This document shows positions 1-9,907 of a DNA stretch of 64,000 bases, one piece after another; the stretch's first letter is position 1, and the number at the start of each line of letters is the position of its first letter. The DNA is from Maylandia zebra. Lineage: Eukaryota > Chordata > Actinopteri > Cichliformes > Cichlidae. The position numbers and the translations under genes were made by a program. The notes below the pieces were generated by a model, which was not told where the DNA came from, did not search any database, and saw only the letters and a program-made list of their open reading frames with translations. The stretch is from assembly GCF_041146795.1 (NCBI RefSeq), contig NC_135170.1, forward strand, positions 4,144,533 through 4,208,532. Reading direction: 5' to 3'.

Positions 1-124
1 GTACCGTCCCTACACACTGCTCCCCGGGCGCTGCATTGGTGGCTGCCCACTGCTTCACTGGGTGAATGGGTTAAATGCAGAGGAACTATATCCCTACGGG
101 GACTAACATGCACACTTTACTTTA
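1..124 (+). repeat. SINE-like dispersed repeat fragment
   Basis: The stretch resembles a short interspersed repeat common in fish genomes, with a GC-rich body (CTGCTCCCCGGGCGCTG) followed by a GGTTAAATGCAGAGGA-type tail. It abuts the LINE fragment that begins at about 125, so it marks the left edge of that LINE remnant. The exact family cannot be named without a repeat library. Confidence 0.4.
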
Positions 125-405
125 CACCCAGAAACGGATCACCATGTACCCCAACCAGAAGCCTTGGATGAACCGGGATCTTCGTCTCTTCCTGAAGGCC
201 CGCAACACCGCCTTTAGGTCAGGAGATGCACACGCCTACAGCACAGCCAGGGCTAATCTAAAGAAGGGCATCAAAAAAGCCAAACACCATTACAAAAAGA
301 AGGTAGAAGAACACTTCTCCAACTCCAACCCCCGACGCATGTGGCAAGGACTCCAGACCATCACAGACTACAGGACCACCAAACCCTCCCCCGCATCCTC
401 TGATG
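125..405 (+). mobile_element. LINE family A fragment, left half (split by hAT)
   Basis: This is nearly identical to positions 22743-23022 of the second LINE A copy. It codes for the linker between endonuclease and reverse transcriptase (PNQKPWMNRD followed by a basic Lys-rich helix). The LINE is 5'-truncated here. Its reading continues at 2444 after an inserted hAT element, and the eight bases 398-405 (CTCTGATG) recur at 2444-2451 as the insertion's target duplication. Confidence 0.85.
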
Positions 406-974
406 CAGGGGCGGAGCGTGGGGGTGGCTTACGGGGCTTAAGCCCGGGTTGTTTTGTCAGAAGCCCGGGGTATTTTGGAGTGTAATTTTTTCATAGTTAG
501 ATGCCTGGCTGACAACTGTATAAAACAAAAAGTACACACAATATTCGAAGCACATAGTGCACACTGTGGGAATTTACGACTGTGCGTGAATCCCCCCCTG
601 ATATTGGTATGATCCAAGCTCAGGCACTAAGCGACTGAGCGAGGGGGCGGGGCAGCTGCTGCCTGTGAGTGCGCTGTTGGAGAGACGGAGCCAGCCATAC
701 TAAGGAGAGCTTAAGTTTGAGCAGGTACCAAAGCAAATCATTCGTACCGTACAAATAATGTAAATGTGACGGTGCATCACGAAAGATTGATATGAAACTG
801 ATCACTTGACCAATATTATTTTACTTGCTCTTCAAGTGAATCAACAAATGGCGAAATGAAAAGCCGAACAAATGCTATTTTTTAGAGAGTCTTAGCTTAC
901 ATGTGTTTATTTCATATTTTCAGTTCTTACCCTCCCCGACTAAATCGGTTTCAGTTATGTACTGAAATATAAGA

Positions 975-1011
975 ATGGACATTAGAGGCTTCTTTCAAAG
1001 AAAAAACTCAG
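975..1011 (+). pseudogene. Possible first exon of a hAT transposase (relic)
   Basis: An ATG at 975 opens MDIRGFFQRKNS and runs straight into a good 5' splice site (G|GTAAATG) at 1011/1012. A start of the MDIR-x-FF type is, as far as I recall, common in ZMYM/TTF-zinc-finger-type hAT transposases of fish. The rest of the transposase is not visible in the element, so this is probably the left-over start of a lost gene. The identification is by motif only. Confidence 0.45.
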
Positions 1012-2320
1012 GTAAATGTTATTTTATATATTATGCTTTGTATGTTGTTCAGTATATTTCTATGCAAAACAAGAGGGATTTCAGTACACAGCAGGATATT
1101 CACATTTGTAACCAGATATTTACACTTTAGGGAGAAAACATAAAACATTTTTACTGTACAACATCAATTTAGAGTAAACTTTTGTTTTAGATAAATATTG
1201 AAATATATTTTGAATTAGTTAAATGTCAGAATAAAGAGAGACAGAGCTGTCTATTTTTTATCACTTTCATTAAATTTAGGAGTACATGTACACTAAGTTT
1301 ATTGTTAATTAATAAGAAAACTCCAGACGATTCCATTCTGAGCTGAAGAAGCTTCTGATAGGTTAGTAGAGTCCATGTGAGTAAACTGGTGGCACAGCTG
1401 TGGATGCATATAAGGCAAAACACAGAGGCTGTTTCTGTGACATGGGAAAATCAAGAGATGTCAACCAAACACCAGGAAAACAATCGTGGAGCTCCATAAG
1501 TGTGGCTCAGTTTGAATACAATTTGGTGCCATTTGCAATTAAAAAACACAGACAGTTTCTCTCTTTACTCTTAAAGTTAACAAATATGTTTTTATATTTA
1601 TCAATCTAAAAAAATAAACATTTAGTCTGATTTGATGTTACAATTAAAAAGTGTTTGTGTTTTGATCTGAAGAGTTTGTAAATATCTGGTTTCAGCTGTA
1701 TATTTGATGATTGTCAGCACAAAGAGGGAGAGAGAGGAGCAGAGATTGAGATGGAGAATGAGGACAGAACAGAGATGAACAAGAGCAGGTGAGACACACA
1801 TGTTAGTCAAATGGTTGCTTACTAAAAGTATCACTGTATCATAGGTACTCATGTATCTCGTACCTAGTGTTTCTTTTTAGGTTTGCTATTTTTCAAATTC
1901 TATATTTATTAAGTTCTGCAGGCTTGTTTGCACAACAAGGCTAAATAATTATATAAACTTTTCTCAATCTAAATATTGTACTTTGGTAGAATTAAATAAA
2001 TAAGTGTAGTGCAGGTCTATGATGATTTTTAGTGCTACTATCATCTAGTTCTGATTGTGGTTATGTCTTGGTTAAGTCCTCAGTAATCCTGCTTTTGAAC
2101 TGTTGTAGTCCTGTTTTAATTCTGGATCAGTTCTGGGTCTGGTTGAATTGGGGTTTAGTCCTCGTGTCTTGATACAGCCCCGAGTTTGTTCCGCCTTGCT
2201 GCTTAATTAAAAAACTAGTTTAAGGTGTCCTGCATGTGTGATATATATTTTTCCCTATATGAAGTCATTCTTTTTTGAACAAAACTCAAAACAGAGCCTA
2301 TTAATCTTTCAGTCATTTCT

Positions 2321-2377
2321 ACACACACACACACACCCCCCCCCCCCCCCCCCCCCCCCCCCTCAAAAAAAAAAAAA
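2321..2377. repeat. CA repeat, poly-C and poly-A tract
   Basis: A short (AC)n run passes into about 25 C residues and then about 14 A residues, inside the right part of the hAT element. It is simple sequence that probably varies in length and is prone to assembly error. Confidence 0.9.
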
Positions 2378-2443
2378 ATCCCACATGCATACTACCCTTT
2401 AGGGCTAAGCCCCGGGTGTTTCAAATGTCTGGCTCCTCCTCTG

Positions 2444-3273
2444 CTCTGATGTCTCCTTCCTCAATGAGCTCAACAACTTTTATGCTCGTTTTGAGCGAGG
2501 GAACCCCACAACCAAAGCAGACCACCAACCTCTGACTCTCTCCCCCACCGATGTAGGAGCGGTGCTGAGCAGGATCAGTGTCCACAAGGCTGCAGGTCCT
2601 GATGGCATCCCCGGGCGTGTTCTCAGAGCGTGTTCTGGGGAGCTTGCAGGAGTGCTGACAGACATATTCAGTCTGTCCTTGGCCCACGCTGTGGTACCGG
2701 CCTGCTTCAAATCCACCTCCATCGTCCCGATACCCAAAAACTCCAACCCATCTTGCCTCAATGACTACCGCCCAGTAGCACTCACCCCCATCATCACTAA
2801 GTGCTTAGAGCAGCTGGTCCTAGCACACTTCAAATCCTGTCTCCCCCCCACCCTGGACCCCCACCAATTCGCATACCGCCAGAACAGGAGCACAGAGGAT
2901 GCAGTCTCCATCGCACTGCACTCTGTCCTCTCACACCTGGACAACAACAACACCTACGCCAGAATGCTGTTTATAAACTTCAGTTCAGCATTCAATACAA
3001 TCCACCCCTCACAACTCATCAGGACACTGACAGACCTGGGCATCAGTTCCCTCATCTGCAAATGGTTACTGGACTTCCTGACCAACCGCCCCCAACATGT
3101 CCGGCTGGATAACCGCTGCTCATCTACCATCACAATGAACACCGGTGTACCACAAGGCTGTGTGATGAGCCCTTTCCTCTACTCCCTCTTCACCCACGAC
3201 TGCAGACCTGCTGATGGTTCCAACACCATCATTAAGTTTGCAGATGACATCACGGTGATTGGCCTCATCAGTG
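2444..3273 (+). pseudogene. LINE family A fragment, right half: reverse transcriptase domain
   Basis: This continues the LINE split at 405. It encodes reverse-transcriptase block motifs in order: [52 protein letters not shown] and the catalytic FADD (written FADDITV). Compared with the copies at 27.5 and 31-32 kb it has a substitution in the conserved FIDFSSAF block (FINFSSAF), which removes the first catalytic aspartate. The homology stops abruptly at 3273, before the thumb and C-terminal part. It is dead by truncation, by that substitution and by the hAT insertion. Confidence 0.9.
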
Positions 3274-3331
3274 CTTTGAGCGCTCAGATGAGTAGAAACG
3301 CGCTACATAAGAACCAGTCCATTTACCATTT
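3274..3331 (+). repeat. Tail of a fish dispersed repeat
   Basis: The sequence begins CTTTGAGCGCTCAGATGAG and ends with a CAGTCCATTTACCATTT tail, a motif recurrent in teleost interspersed repeats. It sits exactly where the LINE A homology ends, so it either replaced the LINE 3' end by recombination or inserted there. From 3332 to 3724 I see only intron-like sequence. Confidence 0.4.
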
Positions 3332-3724
3332 GGGTAATAAAATTGCAGGTAACATTTCCAAGGCAGGTAGGAAAAAAATGAGCTGCTATCAGTGTATGTT
3401 TGTTTTAAGGTGAGGTGGCACGAACCCGCATGTAGGGAGATGTAACCTCGTACCTCAGAAGTGTCGATATGGGTGTATTTCCATCTGTACAGCAGTATTT
3501 AGTACATCCTGGTACTTGGCAGGATGTGCAGGAGGCAGAGAAAGAGCATAAGCTTTCAGCACCTGTTAGAAATGTCACTTTCCCACATAAGAAATAAAAG
3601 GTGCTCCACAATAGTGCTGCAATTGAATATATTTTGCAATGAATTGAAGCCCATGTCAGTATTCATAGAAGAAATTGTATATGAATGCACAGCTTCCTTA
3701 CATGTGCATTTGTTTCATTTGCAG

Positions 3725-4030
3725 ATCACGCCAGACAGCTCACAAAGTCCATGATGAGGAAGCCAACCATAGACAAGCTGGCGGCTAACAGAGAGGCTGA
3801 TGTCAATAACTTTGTCAAGTTCATCACCAAGGACTCTATTCAGAAGTCCCTGGGGATGTATCTGGAGATGCTTAAGAGAAGAAAGGCTTAGAGAGGGGAA
3901 ACATGTTTGCACACTTTGTAGCACCAGCTACAGATGTGATCTGACATCAGGCAGTGAGCAGTCTACATGTTTGGGGGATAAAACCCAGCATTTACCCCTC
4001 AAGGTGTTAATAAAAACACTCGAGGTTAGG
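3725..4030 (+). CDS. Terminal coding exon and 3' UTR of an unidentified gene
   Basis: A good 3' splice site (TTTGTTTCATTTGCAG) ends at 3724. From 3725 a frame of about 55 codons runs to TAG at 3889-3891. It is polar and basic, with the segments MMRKPTIDKLAANREADVNN and YLEMLKRRKA at the end. An AATAAA poly(A) signal follows at 4009-4014. The exon starts inside a codon (third position of an intron-split codon precedes HARQL). I do not recognise the protein. Helical, charged C-termini like this occur in many coiled-coil or chromatin proteins. Upstream exons would lie left of the window or in the LINE-filled DNA before 3274. The gene would be convergent with dnase1. Confidence 0.5.
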
Positions 4031-4529
4031 GTGTGACTTTTTGTTTTGGTTTGAAGAGCCGTACACTCGGGCAACCTGCCGAGCCTTCTCCATCACTCAG
4101 CATTACCTGCAGTATGCTTACGCGAGCAAACTGCTAATTGTTGCAAAAGAGTCTCACATATGAAGGACTAACAGCAAATCTGACCTTTAGTGCATCTAAA
4201 TGTGGCAAAGCCTTTGTCATCTCTAACAAATGTTTGGTTTTTACTGTGAAATATCCAAATAAATGTCTGGATTCATACATTAAATGGATTAAATGTGGTT
4301 CTCATTCATTATCTCTGTAACTCAGACGTCTCTACATTCAAATGACAGTGGAGAATGTTAAGAGGCCCTGGGACCATTTTTGTACATTTTAGTTTTTCAG
4401 TTACAAGCCATTTGCACTGTGTTGAATGGAATATAGCCAAATTCTCTAAAAAAAAGTTTGGCATAATTTCATTTCAAAATTCAAGTCTGACTTCCTTAAA
4501 TTAGCTTCAGTGGCTAAGCTAACAATACA
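4031..4529. other. Noncoding stretch between gene end and repeat
   Basis: I see no coding exon here. At about 4358 there is a partial copy of the terminal motif of the next element (TTAAGAGGCCCTGGGACCA), which suggests an older or nested insertion of the same family. Confidence 0.5.
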
Positions 4530-5723
4530 CATCCTCTTAGAGCCCTAGGGACCATTTTTGACCCATTGACTTCCATTATAAACGCTATTTTTCACTGCAG
4601 AATTATTACCGTTAATGTCTTGGTGATTACTTATGTTTCCGTTTCGTTTTGGTCTATGAGCCTTAGAGTTGTAATTTTTTTATTTGTCCACCGGGTGGCG
4701 CCCTTGCTCCACATTTGATCCCTGCTGGAAAACAGCGGGCTGCTTGGACAGACCTGCGGGAAATGAAGCCTCATTTCCGGCGTGCAGCAGCGGCTTCGCC
4801 CGCTGATCGGGCGGGACCATTTTCGGTCCCTAGGACCGTTAGAGGGTGCTTTTTTTTTTTTAGTCAACAGGAAATGACGTATTTGTTGTCACGTGGTATC
4901 GGACGTGTGGGCTGGAAAAAGGAGTCCCCGGTGATCGTGCCCCGGTCATCGTCGCGACTTACCCCGGGAAGATGCACTTATTTCGGCCTAGAGGAGAAGC
5001 ATTTGCCACCTGGAGACCATTTTCTGGTCCTGAAAAAAATAATAAAAGGCGATCAAAATGAATGTTGGTGCCAATCTTTAGTCCATCTAAAGGCCTAATT
5101 ATAATAACAATTGAATATTACCTCAAATGTTTTTTTTGGAAAATATTCAAGTTTTATGTTTTTTGGGGTAAAAAAAGCAGTGCGCTCATGTGACGAAACC
5201 GGGATATAAAGGGTTAAAATCCGCGAAATGTAATTAAAACTTGACATGAATATTTCAAGGAGAAGTAGGTCTAAAAGATTGGCTAATTTAAAGTGGAATA
5301 AAATATTAATATATAAATTTTTTATAGCACTTTTTTGGGCGTGGTCGATTAGGACCGATAGTGTGTGCATTTTATGAAATGCGCTCCTGCAAAAAAAATA
5401 AAAGGCGATCAAAATGAATGTTGGTGCCAATCTTTGGTCCATCTAAAGGCCTAATTATAATAACAAACAAATATTACTTCAAATGTTTTATTTGGAAAAT
5501 ATTTAGTTTTTTGGGGCTAAAAAAACAGGACGCTCATGTAATAAAACTGGGATTTAAAGGGTTAAAACAACGAAAATCGAATTAAAACTTTATATGAATA
5601 TTTCAGGGAGAAGTAGTTTTAAAAGACTGACCAATTTAAAGTGGAAAAAAATATGAATATATAATCTTTTTATTGCACTTTTGGGGCGGGACCATTTTTG
5701 GTCCCCAGGGCTCTAAAGGGATG
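4530..5723. mobile_element. Putative DNA transposon with inverted ends
   Basis: The left end (4530-4560) reads CATCCTCTTAGAGCCCTAGG then GACCATTTTT. The right end (5700-5723), read on the opposite strand, gives CATCCCTTTAGAGCCCTGGG then GACC. These are inverted copies of about 25 bp with few mismatches. Palindromic GGGACC-ATTTTT-GGTCCC motifs occur at 5689-5706 and, less perfectly, near 4814. Two internal AAAGGGTTAA motifs resemble piggyBac-type ends. No transposase is visible, so this would be a non-autonomous element. I could not fix a target duplication, and the superfamily is uncertain. Confidence 0.5.
5034..5720. repeat. 356-bp tandem duplication
   Basis: AAAGGCGATCAAAATGAATG occurs at 5044 and again 356 bases later. 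The following roughly 330 bases of both units align throughout, including ATGAATATTTCA(A/G)GGAGAAGTAG and TAATTTAAAGTGGAA blocks, with scattered substitutions. The duplication lies inside the inverted-end element and is old, because the two units have diverged visibly. Confidence 0.8.
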
Positions 5724-6954
5724 CATTTTTAAGGGTCAGCCAGGAGTTAAAAATTCAGCGGACAACCAAATCAAAATGAATCTTGCATTCTTATAACAAG
5801 GAGCATTTTTCATTCTTTGTATGTTTGTGTTTTGGACAATTGAATCAATATACGACACTTCAAAAGGACCTGAGTGTCAGCGCAACACAATCGGCTAAAC
5901 TTCAGGTGTGCAGTGTCTCCACACTTTTCACTGTCACGTCCTGTGTGTGACAGACATGAATGACCTCTGCTGTGGTGCTCCCTGTTTTCTTTGAGCACTA
6001 CATTTACACATTTAAGAGTATTACCCTCAAATGTGTTTGGATTTGTCAATGTGTGAGTCGTCTACTAAGCCTAAAGCTACAAGTCACTAATGTGACTCCT
6101 GGAAAAGTAAATGTTCTTTCATGTAAAGAGATGAAATCAGCACGTGTATTCACTTTAATATTACATCCTCGGGGGGGAGGCTAAGTATTTTGCAGCAGCT
6201 TGGTATTGAACTGCAAACCTTCCAATTAGTAGAACTGAACTACAGCAACCCCAACTCAACTGTTCAGCCAGGACAAGCAGTGCTTGTCTAGTCAGTTATA
6301 CCAAAGCATAAGTGATGTGCTTCTACATCACTGCCATCTTGAGGCTGCAGTCAGCTATCGTCTCTCCAAGCACACTTCTCTTGGACGCTATTAGAAACTC
6401 TAGTGTCTCTATTTCCCAGGCGTCTTTAGCTTTTTGTATGCAGACAACCTGATTTTCCATTTCAGTGTTTAAAAATCACAGGTTAACATATGTGGTGAAC
6501 ACATTTCAGCTTTACAGGAGTAACTGAAGATGACTGATTGTATTACTCTACCGCTTTTTTTCAACATTTTTGGCTCAGTTTTGCAGGTTAGTGTTTTGCT
6601 GTGTGTTTGAGCTGTTTTGGGAAATTAATTAAAAAACTTTAGTAACTCAAAACTCTGAAGACATTTAAGCAGACAAAGGAAGTGAAACAAAATACACACG
6701 CGTTATTAAAGGTTTCCAAATCAACAAAGGGTCTCAGTAAATGTTCCAGACAAATGTGCTCCACTGCAACAAGAAGCCGAATTCTTTACAACACACAAGT
6801 TTTCAGTGAAATTCTTTTAGTGGCTTTATTGTGCATTTGCATTTCATGAAGCTGTGGCTGACAGTAGTCCCCAACTGAATGATCATTGTGCTGGCTGCAG
6901 ATTGAGCACGATGTGTGGAAAGCTTGTGGAAGTCACGGTTCAAGCAACGTGAGC
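5724..6954. other. Noncoding DNA downstream of dnase1
   Basis: I can support no exon here. A stretch around 6200-6290 has a tRNA-like B-box resemblance on the opposite strand (GGTTTGCAGTTCAATACC), so it may be a decayed tRNA-derived SINE, but this is weak. The 3' UTR of dnase1 should extend into the upper part of the interval. Confidence 0.4.
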
Positions 6955-9239
6955 CTAACCGCTCAGCTTCACCTCCACGGGGAAGTGGTCGCTGACAGCC
7001 AACGCCTGAGAGACAGAGAAACCGTTCTTTTAGTGGCTCACAGTTTGTGCTGCAGACGGCTTCAGTTTCCACAGGTTTCTTTCCAGTGCTGAAAAACTCA
7101 ACGTGCCTGCATGGTAATGCCATCACTACAGTATACACTGCATTATGATTTTGTTTGCATCTCTGTGGTCGTTACTACAGCCACTGCTTTACAAAGTTGC
7201 TCGATTTTCTGTAGCTCAAAGCTGATATTAAAAAAGCAAAAGTGCTTTAAAACTGCATGATTTCTGATGGGGCGACTGCTTTGCCCTTTGTGTAGAATGC
7301 CTCTCTTCTGATTGGAGCTCAGTAAACATTTTGCTGACGAGTCTATGGTCTCAGTTGCAGTGAATACAGCATTATGTTAACTTTTTATATTGACGTTTCC
7401 ATTAGTGTCAGCGGGGAATGAGGCAGGTTGTGCTTTTTAGTTCAAATGAATTCTTACAGAGATAAGGATTGAAATTCATCTGTTACCAGATCTTGTTTGA
7501 GATTCAGGTCCGTCATGTAGTTATACACCTTCGCACTATCTTTCACCACTCCTCTCATCATGTCCGCAGTGACCACAATCCTGCAAACACAGAAAGATGA
7601 TTAGAGTTTAGAGTTTGCGTGCACACATCAGAACGACCTGCCACAATCTGTCTACCTGTCGTAAGGGCAGACAGTTTGCGACACGGTAGTGTCGGCCGCA
7701 TCAGTGATCAGCCAATGGAAAGTCTTGTCAGTGAAGATGCGGATCTGCTGCCAGTCAGACCCGGACACATAACTACAGCCTGCGTTGAAGTCACCCAGCA
7801 GCACGATGTCCTGCAGGGAGAGTAGTGTGAGTCGCATTTACCGAATGTGTGTTTTTCCACCAAATAAATGATTTTTACTTGTAGGCTGTAAATACATCAT
7901 TGTTCCAGCGAGCGCGGACATCTGCCACCACGTCATAGAGAGCATTTAGCTCCCGAACAGCTGATTCTGGGGAGGTGTGCTGAGGGATCAGAGTAAAGTC
8001 TCTCACAGCTACAGAAGAGAAGGGAACGAAGGAGTGTTGACAGTGACGGAGGTGCTTACACCGCATGAGAATGATAAAGGACTAGTGACTAACATGTCCC
8101 AGGAACTACCACGCACAAATGTTTGAATGAGGATCCACATCATTATCAGTGTGATGCAGAAACAGCTGTATAACTCGAGCCACAGCACCTACCAGTGTGT
8201 TTGGAGGAGAACATTACGACAAACGGCTCCCTGCTAAAGGCGTCTTGTCCAGTTTCCTCCGGGCCGTCGTCATAGGTGTAGCTTTTTGCCACCGATACCA
8301 GCGCCTCCCTGTGGAGAAAATCACCACCTTTTCATTTGCTGCCAGTGTGTACTTCATTTCTAAACATGTCCAGTTGCTTCTCGGGACAAATTTATTGTAG
8401 TTCTGCTTTTCCCCTTTTTTTAAATCACTTCTTCTGAATTCTGAGTGTGTATAAGATGTATGTTTATGCCAGAACAAAGACGGAGGATTTGCCGTTAAAT
8501 TACTTCAAACATGCCTCAAACACTACAAACATGCTGGAAATATAAATTTTTAATCAAGTTGTTTTGAATGGTTATTTGAGAAACTTATGGGAGGTTCTTT
8601 AACCCTCTGAGGTCTAAGTGATGATGATCCAACACCGTCCAACACTGCTGAGAGATCACCGTCTCTGACTTCTTGGATCAGAATGACGTCATAGCGTTGG
8701 ACAATCTGCAAAACACACATAAAAAATGAAAATGAATCACCTGATTGTCCATCTTGCAACATCACGTTTGTTTATATTTTACCTTTCACGAAAAAATTCA
8801 TGTGTTAAGCTTTAGATTGTAAAGGCAACGCTACAGCTGTTGCACATCCAGTTATTTCATTGATCATTCCTTAAGCATAGAGGTGGGAATATTCTGGGAA
8901 TATTCAGGTTTACTTCTGCAACCGGCCAAATCATCCAAAGCATTTCTCAAAATTCAGTTCAAACTATTTCAAAACGCACACACAAGATAACACTTCTGGA
9001 TTGGTTTTGAAAGCACTCTGACCCAAATTGCATTACAAATGGGTGGATGTAAACATTTTGTACAAACTGTCATATCTACCAAAGAGGGAAAAGTCCCAGA
9101 CCTTGGTAATGATGTTCATCAGAGTGGTGTTGGAGGCTTTGGTGTCTCCGAAGGATTTGATGTTAAAGGCTCCCAGCAGCAGCGAGTTAGAGAGATGCAG
9201 CAAGGTCAGAAAAAGCCCCAAAGTGCCCACCAAATGCAT
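6955..9239 (-). CDS. dnase1: Deoxyribonuclease I (dnase1), one conserved exon missing
   Basis: This is a secreted Ca/Mg-dependent endonuclease of the DNase I family. The exons I can place on the - strand are 9102-9239 (ATG, hydrophobic signal peptide [16 protein letters not shown], then [11 protein letters not shown]), 8643-8705 ([12 protein letters not shown], with the catalytic Glu of the QEV motif), 8193-8308 (SYTYDDG to [10 protein letters not shown]), 7896-8008 ([13 protein letters not shown], with the catalytic His), 7656-7810 ([14 protein letters not shown] and AADTT, with active-site Asp/Asn), 7487-7580 and 6955-7005 ([12 protein letters not shown] and stop, with the second catalytic His). 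All junctions checked are GT-AG and in phase, except between the second and third exons. There the conserved SEPLGR/YKE-YLF exon, which carries another catalytic Glu, is absent, and direct splicing would shift the frame. It is either a pseudogene allele, an assembly gap, or a gene with a diverged exon that I cannot see. Confidence 0.9.
8599..8630 (+). mobile_element. piggyBac-type terminus beside the missing dnase1 exon
   Basis: TTAACCCTCTGAGGTCTAAG starts at 8599 and resembles the left end of the MITE at 26512 (TTAACCCTTTAAGACCTACC). It starts about 18 bases downstream (in gene sense) of the last recognisable codon of the second dnase1 exon. No matching right end was found nearby, so this is either a residual terminus or chance similarity. 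Confidence 0.3.
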
Positions 9240-9376
9240 CCTACACCAAACAGGTCACATGTTAAAAATGACTTAGAAATCACATGAAACACTGACGCTT
9301 ACAAATGATTTCATATTTATTTTACACGTATGTAAGCTAATGACTTCCCAGGTTATCAGGTTAATAATTTTCAGGT

Positions 9377-9787
9377 TGTCAGAGATTTACAGTTAACAAA
9401 CAGTCAGGTGAATAAACAACACTGAGACACTTGTGTAGGTTAACGTGCTGCACGGGTGAAAAGCTCAGAGCAAATCACCCCGAACTGCAGTATTCGTTTA
9501 TTTTTATAGGTTACATCGTCAATATGCAAATATAATCACATTTCCTGTTACGCAGGTCCTGATGCTGTCTGTGTGTGTGTGTGTTTGTCACAAAGTATGT
9601 GTGTTGCAAGTCAATTTCTAAGAATAATATACTGCGAGTCAACTTCTGCAGATGTGTATTTCTGTACTGATCTCTTGTCAGTGTCACAGGGTCAGCTTCC
9701 TGTTTTAACAGAAAACTGTGTCTGGTGAAATATGTATAACATAACTTTTGAAGCATAAGCAAATAAAACAATAAAAACTCCCTGACA
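9377..9787 (-). repeat. 3' LTR of endogenous retrovirus, 411 bp
   Basis: Read on the - strand the block begins TGTCAGGGAG and ends CTGACA, so it has the TG...CA boundary and a 6-bp inverted terminal match (TGTCAG/CTGACA). A purine-rich tract (CAACAGGAGGGAA, 9788-9800) lies immediately upstream, as expected for a polypurine tract next to a 3' LTR. A TATA-like CTATAAAAATAAA lies about two-thirds of the way in. No second LTR copy was found at the other side of the element. Confidence 0.7.
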
Positions 9788-9907
9788 TTCCCTCCTGTTG
9801 TTACCGTATTTCACCACTTCAATCATACTTTATTATTCAGCCAACAATCACTTGCTTATAACCTTTTCAATTGTAGCATCATTCAGTATGTGTGAGTGTG
9901 TGTGTTC

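Larger units (their letters stand above)
406..2443 (+). mobile_element. hAT-type DNA transposon, internally deleted, 2,038 bp
   Basis: The element starts CAGGGGCGGAGC and its other end, read on the opposite strand, starts CAGAGGAGGAGC, so the imperfect inverted ends match at 10 of 12 positions. CCCGGG/GGGCTTA motifs lie just inside both ends. It is flanked by a perfect 8-bp duplication CTCTGATG (398-405 and 2444-2451), the size expected for hAT transposition, and it cleanly interrupts a LINE whose sequence resumes afterwards. A short putative transposase first exon lies at 975-1011, but no long transposase frame remains, so it looks non-autonomous. A CA/poly-C tract lies near the right end. 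Confidence 0.85.

Noticed and set aside
6150-6300. tRNA gene or tRNA-derived SINE
   Set aside because: Only a weak B-box-like string is present, with no matching A-box or foldable cloverleaf found by eye.
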